A stretch of DNA of 64,000 bases from Chitinophagaceae bacterium (GCA_016720825.1 JADKJV010000005.1:62001-126000), one strand, 5' to 3'; counted from the first letter of the stretch, positions 1 through 8,450 are shown. The notes: generated by a model not told the origin, from the sequence alone. Program-made: numbers and translations.

Positions 1-446
1 GAATTCACAATGGTATTACTGTCTGATGCACTCATCCAGATATCCGTAGCCCTGAAATGTGAAAAGTTGGGAGAAGGATAACCCACCGACTGCACGATGT
101 TCAGTTTTCCTTCATTGAATAAAGTCTGCAAACCGGTCATAGATGGATGCAAACCTGTGTTGGGTGCATTATTCAATGCCAGGATTCTATTTTGTGCAAT
201 AGCCACATTGCTTCTTGCATTAAAATAATCACTGTAATTGGAAATAGGAATCACCATGTTCAGTCCGTCGTTACCGCCACTGAGCTGGATGATCACCAGT
301 ACGTGGTCGGTATCTATGGGTGGCGCCATTAACGCCTGCAACAAAGGTGAATTGGCCGGGAAGGCTTTCACTGAATAACCATCAATCATTACCGGCAGCA
401 TTGCTGCAGCAGGCAGGGAGTTCCTCAAAAAATCTCTTCTTTTCAT
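1..446 (-). CDS. DUF1501 family protein, N-terminal part (runs off window edge)
   Basis: The reading frame starts at an ATG at 446 and stays open to the window edge, giving the first 148 residues or so. It begins MKRRDFLRNSLPAAAMLP, a signal-like N-terminus, and continues with VLVIIQLSGGNDGLNM, the hallmark N-terminal block of DUF1501 proteins (alkaline-phosphatase/sulfatase-like fold, function unknown). The block GLHPSMTGLQTLFNEGKLN and the later NFSHFRATDIWMS also fit the family. It lies 17 bp downstream of the DUF1800 gene on the same strand. DUF1501 and DUF1800 genes are habitually adjacent and co-transcribed in Bacteroidota and Planctomycetota, so the two products probably act together in the envelope. 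The C-terminal two thirds lies outside the window. Confidence 0.9.
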   Translation of the reverse strand, partial: MKRRDFLRNSLPAAAMLPVMIDGYSVKAFPANSPLLQALMAPPIDTDHVLVIIQLSGGNDGLNMVIPISNYSDYFNARSNVAIAQNRILALNNAPNTGLHPSMTGLQTLFNEGKLNIVQSVGYPSPNFSHFRATDIWMSASDSNTIVN

Positions 447-463
447 GTTCCTGTTTTAATTGA

Positions 464-2122
464 TCATGATAATTGATACTCGGCCAGGTTCATCAGGTAC
501 TGGTATAATGATTTCAGCCTGTTGTTTACAATATTGAAACTCGCTGTATCAAGCGGGTTGGCGATATAGGCATTCCAGGCATTGGACCAGTAATAATCCT
601 GTGTCTGGTTACTCAGCAATATCTGTTCCTTGATGGCTTGTTTGGATGCTGCTGATAACGGAGCCCTGTAAAGAACAGACAAGGCATCATCAATCAGTGC
701 ATTCGGATCAGCCGGATTCGGCAATGTTTGTGTAAACGTTACCGCGTTGATCACGATTTTTTTATTGTTGCGGGTGTAGCCGTTTGTAATAAATATATCC
801 GTGAACTGGTTACGCTTGGGTAATGTGTCTGAGTTAATCCACAGTTCATGGTACTGGGGTTCCTGGTAGTAAGCCGGCCAGCCGGATACATTGGGCGGAT
901 CACCGATATCCTGGTTCATCGAAGCTTTCCATCCACGGATATAATTCCACATGCCATATGCATCTGCATATTCGCTGACGGTATTGGGGAAGATCACCCC
1001 AAACTCACGCATACAGCTGATCACATGGTCCACCGGGCTTTTAATAATACATCCCTGGTTGAGCACATCAAAGAAATGTTCGCTCTTGAACAGCGTCTGG
1101 AGAATCAGTTTAACATCATAATTATTATTCCGGAATAAAATAGCCAGCGGTTCAATCACGTTGGTTTCCGCAGAAGCATCTATTTCATAATATACAAACC
1201 AGCGGTACAAGGAACGGCAGATGTATTTGGAAACCTCTTCCTTATTAAATATCATATTGATCAGCGCATCGGTTTCCAGGGCACCATTGGCACCCGTTTG
1301 CCCGGGAATTGAGGCATTGCCGTAGTAGGAAGAGAATTGCTTGGTAGTCGTATCATGCTTGGTACTGTCGAAGTACACTGAGAAATTCGTGTTGTTGATT
1401 CTCCAGCCTGTTAATACCTTGGCCGCGATTTTTACATCATCCTCTGTATATGTAACGGACGGGCCTTTACCCAGCGTGAACAATTCCTGCAGCTCCCGCG
1501 CATAGTTTTCATCGGGCGCCGAATTCGTATTCAGGTAACCATTCAGGTAACGGAGCATGCCCGCATCTATCGTTACGTTTTTGATGAGTGTTTTGAAATT
1601 ACCGAGACAGTTTTGTCTCAGCAGGGTGTGGTGATTATAGATCAGCTGTGAGTAGGAAATCGTATCCGTTTCAGTCCCGAAATGATCCGCCCAGAAAAGG
1701 GTGAGCTTTTCTCGTATGCTACGGTCCTGGTTAATCATCACGCCTGTCCACCATTTTTTAAATGATGAACGACGAACACTGTTGATGGTACCATCCGTTG
1801 AAAAATTATTCACCCAGGTACTGCCGGCAGGAACGTTGGGGTCTGCGGTACCCGGGCTGTAATCATTCACCGGGGGTGAAGGCATGGGTGCCGATGGCGA
1901 GAGTAATTCATCCACCGCCTGGCCCATGGTGAGCCCGGCAAAATAATTGATATCAGCCAGTTTAGAACCAAACATCGTGCGCTTCAGCAAGTGCTGCACT
2001 TCGTTTTTGGTCCAGGGTCCTGCATATAAATTCAGGCCCGAATTGGTTCTGGCACCGGTAGCCTTTCTGGCCTGCACGGTCTCTGCCTTCCCTGCCTTGC
2101 GGAAGAATTCACGTCTGTCCAT
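464..2122 (-). CDS. DUF1800 domain-containing protein
   Basis: A 552-residue protein, the usual length for DUF1800. The opening MDRREFFRKAGKAE resembles the N-terminus of its DUF1501 partner but lacks a clear hydrophobic segment. Family blocks seen are the start LLKRTMFGSKLADINYF, then LTLFWADHFGTE, DAGMLRYLNGYLN followed by NYARELQELFTLG, LTGWRI, and near the C-terminus DPPNVSGWPAYYQ. The biochemical role of the family is unknown. The gene is upstream of the DUF1501 gene with a 17-bp gap, so they form a two-gene operon. The 200 bp between this gene and the thiolase gene show no strong terminator and no clear promoter. Confidence 0.9.
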   Translation of the reverse strand: MDRREFFRKAGKAETVQARKATGARTNSGLNLYAGPWTKNEVQHLLKRTMFGSKLADINYFAGLTMGQAVDELLSPSAPMPSPPVNDYSPGTADPNVPAGSTWVNNFSTDGTINSVRRSSFKKWWTGVMINQDRSIREKLTLFWADHFGTETDTISYSQLIYNHHTLLRQNCLGNFKTLIKNVTIDAGMLRYLNGYLNTNSAPDENYARELQELFTLGKGPSVTYTEDDVKIAAKVLTGWRINNTNFSVYFDSTKHDTTTKQFSSYYGNASIPGQTGANGALETDALINMIFNKEEVSKYICRSLYRWFVYYEIDASAETNVIEPLAILFRNNNYDVKLILQTLFKSEHFFDVLNQGCIIKSPVDHVISCMREFGVIFPNTVSEYADAYGMWNYIRGWKASMNQDIGDPPNVSGWPAYYQEPQYHELWINSDTLPKRNQFTDIFITNGYTRNNKKIVINAVTFTQTLPNPADPNALIDDALSVLYRAPLSAASKQAIKEQILLSNQTQDYYWSNAWNAYIANPLDTASFNIVNNRLKSLYQYLMNLAEYQLS

Positions 2123-2322
2123 AATGATGATTTTGGTTCAGCTGGTCCTGTGAACGATATTATTCAAATGCGTTTAATGCAGTTGCAAAAATTAAGCCCG
2201 AAAACCCGGGAAAGTAAAAATTCATCTCACAACGGGTAGATTCCCGCTGGTCAAAGCCTCGGGCATTAAGATACAAATCCGGTTGGAGATCCGGAAGACT
2301 TTTTCTGCAGTGGATTTATAAA

Positions 2323-3501
2323 TCAATTAATATTCTCTATAATACCGGCAATACCCTGGCCACCGCCCACACAGGCGGATACCATTCCGTATTTTTTATT
2401 GAGCCGTTTCATATCATGGAGATTCTGGATGGTGAGCTTGCATCCGGTACAACCCAGCGGGTGACCCAATGCAATTGCACCACCATTGATATTGACTTTT
2501 GAAGGATCCAGTCCCGCTTCACGGATCACCGCCAGCGACTGGGAAGCAAAGGCTTCATTCAGTTCTATTAAATCTATCTGCGACAGGCTCATGCCTGTTT
2601 GTTTGAGTACTTTGGGAATCGCAGCCACGGGACCGATACCCATGATGCGGGGATGCACACCGGCAACGGCACTGCCTACCAGGCGTCCGATGGGTTTCAA
2701 ACCCAGTTCATTCACCATCCGCTCACTCATTACAATCACGAAAGCAGCACCATCAGAAGTCTGGGATGAATTACCTGCCGTGACTGAGCCACCTAATGCA
2801 AAAGCCGGTTTCAGTTTGGCCAGTGCTTCAACGGAAGTATCTGCACGGGGACCTTCATCTGTATCTATAATATGTGTGCGCTTCTGTTTTTTACCCTTTG
2901 CATCGAGATACACTTCTTCCACATTTACGGGAAGGATGCCGGGTTTGAAATAACCACTCTTGATAGCGTTGATGGCTTTCTGGTGTGAGTTGTATGCAAA
3001 TTCATCCTGTGCTTCACGGCCAATGCTGTATTCTTTGGCAACGGCTTCAGCGGTAAGGCCCATGCTCAGGTAATAATCAGGATCTTCTTTGGCAATGGAA
3101 TAAGCAGGAACTGTTTTCCATCCTGCAGTGGGTACCAGGCTCATGCTTTCTGTACCACCGGCCACAATACACTCAGCCATACCCATACGGATCTTCGCTG
3201 TTGCAATGGCAATCGCTTCGAGTCCGGATGCACAATACCGGTTGATCGTTAAACCCGGCACATCAAAACCCAGCGCACGGGCTGAGATAATACGCGCTAC
3301 CTGCAAACCCTGTTCTGCTTCCGGAACAGCATTGCCTACTATCACATCATCCACCCTTTTGGCGTCTAAAGAAGGAACGGAGGCCATCACCCCGCGGATA
3401 ACATCTATGGCAAGGTCATCGGGACGATAGAACCGAAAACCGCCTCTTTTGGCTTTTCCAACTGCCGATCTGTAACCGGCTACGATATAAGCTTCCTGCA
3501 T
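2323..3501 (-). CDS. Acetyl-CoA C-acyltransferase (thiolase)
   Basis: Type II thiolase, cleaving or condensing acyl-CoA in fatty-acid beta-oxidation or acetoacetyl-CoA metabolism. The nucleophilic cysteine sits in NRYCASGLEA (about residue 90). The catalytic His is in GGAIALGHPLGCTG and the second Cys in CVGGGQG near the C-terminus. From the ATG at 3501 (MQEAYIVAGYRSAVGK) the protein has 392 residues, typical for the family. An ATG 30 bp upstream (3531) is also in frame but lies on top of a good promoter -7 element, so 3501 is preferred. It appears monocistronic. No hydratase/dehydrogenase partner is visible, so the choice between FadA-like and AtoB-like is open. Confidence 0.93.
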   Translation of the reverse strand: MQEAYIVAGYRSAVGKAKRGGFRFYRPDDLAIDVIRGVMASVPSLDAKRVDDVIVGNAVPEAEQGLQVARIISARALGFDVPGLTINRYCASGLEAIAIATAKIRMGMAECIVAGGTESMSLVPTAGWKTVPAYSIAKEDPDYYLSMGLTAEAVAKEYSIGREAQDEFAYNSHQKAINAIKSGYFKPGILPVNVEEVYLDAKGKKQKRTHIIDTDEGPRADTSVEALAKLKPAFALGGSVTAGNSSQTSDGAAFVIVMSERMVNELGLKPIGRLVGSAVAGVHPRIMGIGPVAAIPKVLKQTGMSLSQIDLIELNEAFASQSLAVIREAGLDPSKVNINGGAIALGHPLGCTGCKLTIQNLHDMKRLNKKYGMVSACVGGGQGIAGIIENIN

Positions 3502-3519
3502 AATTCCGGATTTGAGGTT

Positions 3520-3547
3520 CAAATATACCATAAAGTTGTTTATGCAA
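3520..3547 (-). promoter_or_regulatory. Bacteroidota-type promoter of the thiolase gene
   Basis: On the minus strand TTG (3547-3545), a 17-bp spacer, then TATATTTG (3527-3520), matching the Bacteroidota -33/-7 consensus TTG/TAnnTTTG. Transcription would start near 3513, about a dozen bases before the ATG at 3501. The element overlaps the alternative start at 3531, which it argues against. Confidence 0.65.
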
Positions 3548-3635
3548 CTTTCTGTATCAAAATTAAGTTTTCGCCCTTCTTTGAAAAAATTTTTTGTGAT
3601 GCTGCGGGTATGGATTTTCTTTGAAAAAACTGAAC

Positions 3636-4220
3636 ATGAGAATATTATCGTTTTGTGTAGCCCTGTTTGCCCTCATTGCCTGTAAATCCGGTGGTTCTGA
3701 TGATCTGGGAGTCCTGAAACAAAGAATGCAGGATTTTTTGGAGGCCAACCAGAAGCAGGATTTCAAGAAAGTACTCGACTATACCTACCCCAAATTGTTT
3801 GAACTGGTTCCAAAAGCCACGCTGGAACAGAGCATGAAAGAGGCTTTTGCCACCCCTGAATTCCAGATGAAAACCGATTCGCTTCATATTGATTCCCTCT
3901 ATCCGGTTTTCAAAGCCGGTAAAGGACAATATGCCAAAGTGGATTACTCGATGGTGATACGGATGATTTTAAATGAAAAAGACAGCACAGGTTCGGCAAA
4001 AGATATTTACATCCCTGTCTTCAATGAAAAATTCGGGGAAGAAAATGTCCGCCGCGATGATGCAGGCAACGCCATCCACATCATTGTACACAGCAAAATG
4101 ATTGCGGCCAAAGATGATGTATCCAAAGAATGGACATTTGTGAACCTGAGAGAAGGGGAACAAATGATGGAAAAACTTTTTTCCAAAGAAATAATGGATA
4201 AGATCGCCACTTATAAATAA
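3636..4220 (+). CDS. Putative lipoprotein, unknown function
   Basis: The N-terminus MRILSFCVALFALIAC is a lipoprotein signal peptide with lipobox L-I-A-C, followed by KSGGSDD. The mature part is about 178 residues with no domain I recognise; it is charged, probably alpha+beta, and contains DFLEANQKQDFKKVLDYTYP, reminiscent of small NTF2-like or DUF4878-like lipoproteins, but this is only a resemblance. An in-frame TTG at 3621 would add five residues (MKKLN) and is an alternative start. The gene precedes pyrD by 5 bp and terC follows pyrD, so the three are probably co-transcribed. Confidence 0.75.
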   Translation: MRILSFCVALFALIACKSGGSDDLGVLKQRMQDFLEANQKQDFKKVLDYTYPKLFELVPKATLEQSMKEAFATPEFQMKTDSLHIDSLYPVFKAGKGQYAKVDYSMVIRMILNEKDSTGSAKDIYIPVFNEKFGEENVRRDDAGNAIHIIVHSKMIAAKDDVSKEWTFVNLREGEQMMEKLFSKEIMDKIATYK

Positions 4221-4225
4221 TTACC

Positions 4226-5326
4226 ATGTACGGAATACTGCGTACGATCTTTTTCTGGTTTCCGCCTGAACCGGTTCACCGGTTTTCGATGACGATGTTC
4301 AGGCTGATGGCCAGCATAGGATTCATCCGCCGCATCATGCGGAAAATATTCCTTCCCAAAAACACAAAACCCATTGAAGTTTGCGGATTAACTTTTCGCA
4401 ATGCGGTTGGTTTAGGTGCCGGATTTGATAAAAACGCTTCCTATCTCCGCGAACTGGATACACTCGGTTTTGGTTTTGTGGAAATTGGTACCGTTACACC
4501 ACTCCCCCAGCCCGGCAATGAAAAACCCCGCGTATTCCGTTTACCAAAAGATAAAGGGCTGGTGAACCGGATGGGGTTTAATAATGAAGGTGTGGAAGTG
4601 GTTGCTGCACGCTTAAAGAAATGGAAGGCTGGTTGCGAGTCGTTAGTCGCTAGTCGTCAGTCCTTAGTCAATACACCTGCGGCTGTTGACTCCGGACTAA
4701 AGACTAACGACTACCGGCTAATCATAGGTGGGAATATCGGCAAGAACAAAATAACTCCCAACGAAGATGCCTGGACGGATTACGTAAAATGCTTCCTTGC
4801 CCTGCATGAATGGGTGGATTATTTTACGGTGAATGTGAGCAGTCCGAACACACCCGGTTTGCGTGAATTACAGGAGAAAGATTCGTTGAGGAAAATCCTT
4901 GTGTCGCTGCAGGAAGAGAATAAAAAAATCCCGCAGCCCCGTCCCATCTTCCTGAAAATTGCACCGGACCTTACCAAAGAACAGCTGGATGATGTGGTGA
5001 GCCTGGCAAAAGAAATCAGCCTGGATGGCCTGGTGGCAACCAATACCACCATCAGCCGGGAGGGATTGACCACGGCTCCGGAAAAAATCAAAAAAATCGG
5101 TGCCGGCGGACTGAGCGGTAAGCCCGTCCAGTCGAAAAGTACCGAAGTACAGAAATATCTTTGCACTTCCCTGGAAGGAAAAATCCCGGTTATGGCCAGT
5201 GGTGGTATCTTCACCGGGGCCGATGCCAGGGAAAAGATGGAAGCCGGCGCCTGCCTGGTACAGGTATGGACTGGCTTTATTTATGTTGGGCCACTCATTG
5301 TCAAAAAAATTTATAAATCATTTTAA
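4226..5326 (+). CDS. pyrD: Dihydroorotate dehydrogenase (quinone), class 2, with an in-frame repeat insertion
   Basis: Oxidises dihydroorotate to orotate in pyrimidine synthesis at the inner membrane, with quinone as acceptor. The N-terminal amphipathic region (MYGILRTIFFWFPPEPVHRF) is the membrane-binding helix of class 2 enzymes. FMN and substrate blocks seen are GLGAGFDKNA, GFVEIGTVTP, NRMGFNNEG, GGNIGKNK, VNVSSPNTPGLR (with the catalytic Ser of class 2), LKIAPDL, TNTTISR and GGLSGKP. The 366 residues exceed the usual length because about 30 residues between RLKKWK and LIIGGNIGKNK are encoded by a heptad-repeat hairpin. The insertion sits before a core strand, at a likely surface loop. All catalytic blocks are intact, so the enzyme is probably functional. 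Upstream is a lipoprotein gene (5 bp), downstream terC (5 bp). Confidence 0.93.
   Translation: MYGILRTIFFWFPPEPVHRFSMTMFRLMASIGFIRRIMRKIFLPKNTKPIEVCGLTFRNAVGLGAGFDKNASYLRELDTLGFGFVEIGTVTPLPQPGNEKPRVFRLPKDKGLVNRMGFNNEGVEVVAARLKKWKAGCESLVASRQSLVNTPAAVDSGLKTNDYRLIIGGNIGKNKITPNEDAWTDYVKCFLALHEWVDYFTVNVSSPNTPGLRELQEKDSLRKILVSLQEENKKIPQPRPIFLKIAPDLTKEQLDDVVSLAKEISLDGLVATNTTISREGLTTAPEKIKKIGAGGLSGKPVQSKSTEVQKYLCTSLEGKIPVMASGGIFTGADAREKMEAGACLVQVWTGFIYVGPLIVKKIYKSF
4631..4722 (+). repeat. Heptad-period inverted repeat inserted within pyrD
   Basis: Left arm 4638-4671 is a run of 7-nt units of the form AGTCNNT; right arm 4686-4712 is its inverse (GACTNNN units). They pair as an imperfect hairpin. The right part (4679-4712) matches the repeat at the rsmE 3' end (6262-6288) except that pyrD has one extra 7-nt unit. 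Stops occur in the other two frames (TAG at 4644, 4651, 4665; TAA at 4698, 4705, 4719), but the pyrD frame has CAG (4658) and TAC (4712) where the periodic pattern predicts a stop. Confidence 0.85.
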
Positions 5327-5331
5327 GCGTC

Positions 5332-6123
5332 ATGGATTATTTGTTTACCTCGGAAAGCCTGATCAGTTTTTTTATTTTGATCATCCTGGAAGTCGTACTG
5401 GGCATCGACAATGTAATTTTCGTCAGCATCATCCTGAACCGGCTGAAAGCTAATAAAGACCAGTCCAAAGCCCGCCGTGCCTGGATGGTTGTGGGTATCC
5501 TGATGCGCAGTGTATTGCTGATGGGACTTGGCTGGTTACTGGCCCAGAAAGGCAAAGCCGTATTTACCATTGCCGGCAAGGGATTTGATTTAGCCAGTAT
5601 TGTTATGCTTGCGGGTGGATTATTCCTGATTTATAAATCGGTGATGGAAATCCACCATAAACTGGAAGGGGAAGATCCCAATGAATCCAGCCAGCAGAAA
5701 AAACCTTTATCACTCAGCAAGGCCATTGGACAGATTATAGTTATTGATGCTGTATTTTCTTTCGACAGTATCATCACCGCCGGTGGTACTGCCAAACATG
5801 TGGAGATTATGATTGCAGCTGTTGTAATCGCCATGATCATCATGTTCATGTTCAGCCCGGCCATCTCCGGGTTTATCCATAAACACCCCACACTGAAAAT
5901 GCTGGCTCTCTCCTTCCTTGTCATGATCGGCTTAAGCCTGATCATTGAAGGCTGGGACAGTGAAACAGCAGAACATCTTCACCTGAAAAATTATATCTAC
6001 TTCGGTATGGCATTCTCCTTCGTTGTTGAAATGCTCAACATGACCATGATGGGCAGGGCCAAACGCAGGAGAGCCAGGGTTGTGGAGTTGAATGAGCCGA
6101 GGCTGGAAGAGAAGAAGAAGTAG
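5332..6123 (+). CDS. TerC family integral membrane protein
   Basis: A 263-residue polytopic membrane protein with the two TerC signature blocks: EVVLGIDNVIFVSIIL near residues 19-35 and DAVFSFDSIITAGG around residue 140, whose acidic residues are thought to bind metal. At least seven hydrophobic segments are visible. TerC proteins are linked to tellurite resistance and to manganese export or metalation of exported proteins; which applies here cannot be read from the sequence. The C-terminus is basic (GRAKRRRARVVELNEPRLEEKKK). The TAG stop is the first triplet of a heptad-repeat array. It starts 5 bp after pyrD and shares its operon. Confidence 0.88.
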   Translation: MDYLFTSESLISFFILIILEVVLGIDNVIFVSIILNRLKANKDQSKARRAWMVVGILMRSVLLMGLGWLLAQKGKAVFTIAGKGFDLASIVMLAGGLFLIYKSVMEIHHKLEGEDPNESSQQKKPLSLSKAIGQIIVIDAVFSFDSIITAGGTAKHVEIMIAAVVIAMIIMFMFSPAISGFIHKHPTLKMLALSFLVMIGLSLIIEGWDSETAEHLHLKNYIYFGMAFSFVVEMLNMTMMGRAKRRRARVVELNEPRLEEKKK

Positions 6124-6290
6124 ATAGTAGAGATTAGATATTAGAGATTAGATAATAGATATCAGATTTAGCAGTTGGCTATTAGCTATTGGCTGTTGGC
6201 TAATGAGAAGATGCTGGTAGCTTATACTGAACTGCTAAAGGCTAACAGCTAATAGCTAATGGCGGCTGTTGACTAAAGACTAACGACTAG
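6121..6290. repeat. Composite heptad-repeat region between terC and rsmE
   Basis: Three 7-nt-period families follow each other: ATTAGAT-type units from 6121 to about 6168 starting in the terC stop codon; GGCTATT/GGCTGTT-type units at about 6172-6205 with their inverse at about 6238-6261, forming a hairpin; and GACTAAA/GACTAAC units at 6270-6290. The last block encodes the end of rsmE on the minus strand and matches the pyrD insertion. No independent gene is present. Confidence 0.8.
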
Positions 6291-6980
6291 TACCGCCGCC
6301 GCTACACCAGCTGTCTCCGTCCTTAACCTCGTTTGACCCAAACTTACCGGCTTGTAACCATTGGCTGTTGCCAGGGAAACTTCTTCGGGAGTAAAATCCC
6401 CTTCGGGTCCTATTAAGATGACGGTTGAATGGTCATTTGCTGCCAGGGAAGATGAAAGGCTTTCCTTCTCCCCTTCGATACAATGCGCAATATATTTTGA
6501 TGGTGCTGAAGGGCGGGTGATGAATTCATCAAATTCAACCGGCTCTGACAGAACGGGCAGCCATACCTGCTTGCTTTGCAGCATGGCGCTGATACAGGTC
6601 TGCTTCATGCGGTCGTGGCGGAATTTTTCTTTTTCGGTGCGCTTGCAGATCAGCGGAACAATTTCACGTATACCAAGTTCAGTGGCTTTCTCGAGGAACC
6701 ATTCAAAACGGTTGGTGTTCTTCAGTAACGACATCGCAACGGTGGCATACCTCACGGTGGCATCTGTGAATTGTGTTTCCAGGACTGTAACGGTGCAATG
6801 TTTTTTATGTGAATCCAGGATTACTGCTTCAATGAGATTCCCCCGGCCATCAGTGAGGTTGAGTCTTTCACCGGGCTGCATGCGCAGTACCTGTACAATA
6901 TGCCGCGACTGGTCTTCGTCAAGGGTTATGACAGACTGATCGGGATCAAAATCGATGATATAGAAAAATGGATAGGCCAT
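6273..6980 (-). CDS. rsmE: 16S rRNA (uracil(1498)-N(3))-methyltransferase
   Basis: SPOUT-class methyltransferase, 235 residues from the ATG at 6980 (MAYPFFYIIDFDPDQ). It would methylate N3 of U1498 of 16S rRNA. The N-terminal PUA-like part contains HIVQVLRMQPGERL, the middle FLEKATELGIREIVPL with the usual K-A-T-E-L-G, and the C-terminal knot has ILIGPEGDFTPEE (GPEGxF motif) and LGQTRLRTETA, the AdoMet loop. An ATG at 7010 is in frame but lies inside the preceding gene. The last six codons (VLVVSL) and the TAG stop lie in a heptad repeat, so the original end has been replaced. It begins 2 bp after the hydrolase stop, so the two are probably co-transcribed. Confidence 0.92.
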   Translation of the reverse strand: MAYPFFYIIDFDPDQSVITLDEDQSRHIVQVLRMQPGERLNLTDGRGNLIEAVILDSHKKHCTVTVLETQFTDATVRYATVAMSLLKNTNRFEWFLEKATELGIREIVPLICKRTEKEKFRHDRMKQTCISAMLQSKQVWLPVLSEPVEFDEFITRPSAPSKYIAHCIEGEKESLSSSLAANDHSTVILIGPEGDFTPEEVSLATANGYKPVSLGQTRLRTETAGVAAAVLVVSL

Positions 6981-6982
6981 GA

Positions 6983-8259
6983 TTATCGGAATACGGCCAG
7001 TAAAATACAATCTTTTGAACTTCTGGCGGGCAGGTTCATAGTACGGCCGTTAAAATAAATAGTGTGTTTGCCTTTGGGCGAAGCAGGTAATGAAATATCC
7101 ACCCCACCCAGGAATGGTGCGGCACCAAATTGTTTCATGGATTTACTGCTGCTGATACCATCTCCGTCGTCAAATACAAAAGTGGAGATAATTGTTTTGG
7201 AAGCAGGCGTTAACAGCGCAGAAGTAACCGGTATTTTATTCACCGCAACAGAATCCCTTCCCTGGATAATGGCATGGGCGGAAGAATAAATCACCAGGGC
7301 AGACTGGTCGTCCTGTTTGGGATTTGTCCCAGCATCATAGCCACCATATTACCCGAAGGAAATCCCCGGAGGTACACTGCGGGATCTGAAACCCTGAAAG
7401 GTTCAAAAAAATAAGAGATGGTTCTTTGCGACGTATCTGCGGGCCGCAATTCCATTTCATAATTTGTTGCGGGCTTTGCAGTAACGGGACCCCAGCGGCC
7501 ATCCGTTCCTGCGGTCATTGCAAAATCCGGTACAGCCTTTAATCTTTTTCCATTGCGGGGATTGACAGCATAAATATTGACTGCAGCACCAGTCATGGGC
7601 TCATTGGTACCCAGCAAAACTGCTTTTCCTGATAACTGTATGGGTTCAATAATTGTATTGGTTGGCGAAAGTGGCTTGCGCTGGTAGTCAGATAAAAACA
7701 CAATCATCTCTTCAGTGGTGGTTTCACAGGTAGCCACTTCATAATGGTCTTTATTCACGAGATCCACATTGCGGGCATGTTCAATATTGCCGCCCATTTT
7801 ACCCATCACCATATCTGCGGAAGAATATATATTGAGGCATTTTAGATTGGGGAACCATTCATAATCCGCAAACCATTTTCGGCTTCCGATATTTACATAA
7901 TGTGCCACCATGGCTGCTGATTCCGCATCCACGAGGAATCCGCGGCCCATTACACCACCTGCTGAATGTCCTACCAAATCAATCTGCGTGGCGCCGGTTT
8001 TGGCCAATACCTGTTTTACAAAAGCCACAATCTGGCTGTCAGATCTTTTGTTTGTTCCATTCAAAGAATTCCAGTCGAACACAAATAACCGGTCAGCACA
8101 ATACCCATTGGCAATAAACCGCTGTATCGCCGGGGACCATGTATCACCACTGGCTAAAAACCCATGGATGAAAACCACCGGGCGGCGTGTTGTATCACAT
8201 TGTGCATGTAAAAAAAGGGAAAGGAAGGTGATGGCAGAAAGTAAGGTGATTTTCTTCAT
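6983..8259 (-). CDS. Secreted alpha/beta hydrolase (lipase-like), reading frame broken at 7315-7321
   Basis: From the ATG at 8259 a signal peptide (MKKITLLSAITFLSLFLHAQ) precedes an alpha/beta-hydrolase domain: oxyanion block VVFIHGFLASGDTW, nucleophile GHSAGG (Ser about 99), Asp in YSSADMVMG (about 149), His in NKDHYEV (about 172). A beta-rich, carboxypeptidase-regulatory-like part follows. The first frame ends with TGA at 7291. The remaining about 110 residues (PKQDDQSALVIYSSAHAII onward) continue in the -1 frame to a TAA at 6983. One more C in the CCC run would join the frames, giving about 425 residues. The junction also reads C-CCA-AAC, a possible -1 slippery site. Substrate unknown, probably an ester or lipid. 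An in-frame ATG at 8358 lies in repeat DNA and was rejected. Confidence 0.8.
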
Positions 8260-8276
8260 AGAGAAATGAATTAGAG

Positions 8277-8350
8277 TCTCTACCACCCACCTACGCTTCG
8301 CTCTGGCGGGCAAGGCATAGACACATAGATCACATAGAAACACATAGAAT
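8277..8350. repeat. Half copy of the ACATAG-type repeat
   Basis: A stretch of CACATAG units (ACACATAGATCACATAGAAA and onward) preceded by CTCTACCACCC. It resembles one arm of the hairpin at 33825-33972 but lacks a matching second arm. It lies just upstream of the hydrolase start. Confidence 0.6.
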
Positions 8351-8402
8351 ACAAACAACTTAGTTGCGCAAATTTTTAGGGCTATTCTAACTTTAGTCCA
8401 CC

Positions 8403-8450
8403 AACTAATATCTAATCTCTGATATCTAATATCTGATATCTAATATCTAA
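8403..8450. repeat. TCTAATA heptad array at the dnaB 3' end
   Basis: Seven-nt units alternating TCTAATA and TCTGATA. On the dnaB sense strand the first unit contains the TAG stop codon (8449-8447). The same family, in the same orientation relative to the gene, follows terC at 6121. Confidence 0.8.

Noticed and set aside
8260..8358. N-terminal extension of the hydrolase
   Set aside because: Encoded by ACATAG-type repeat DNA; the ATG at 8259 gives a clean signal peptide.
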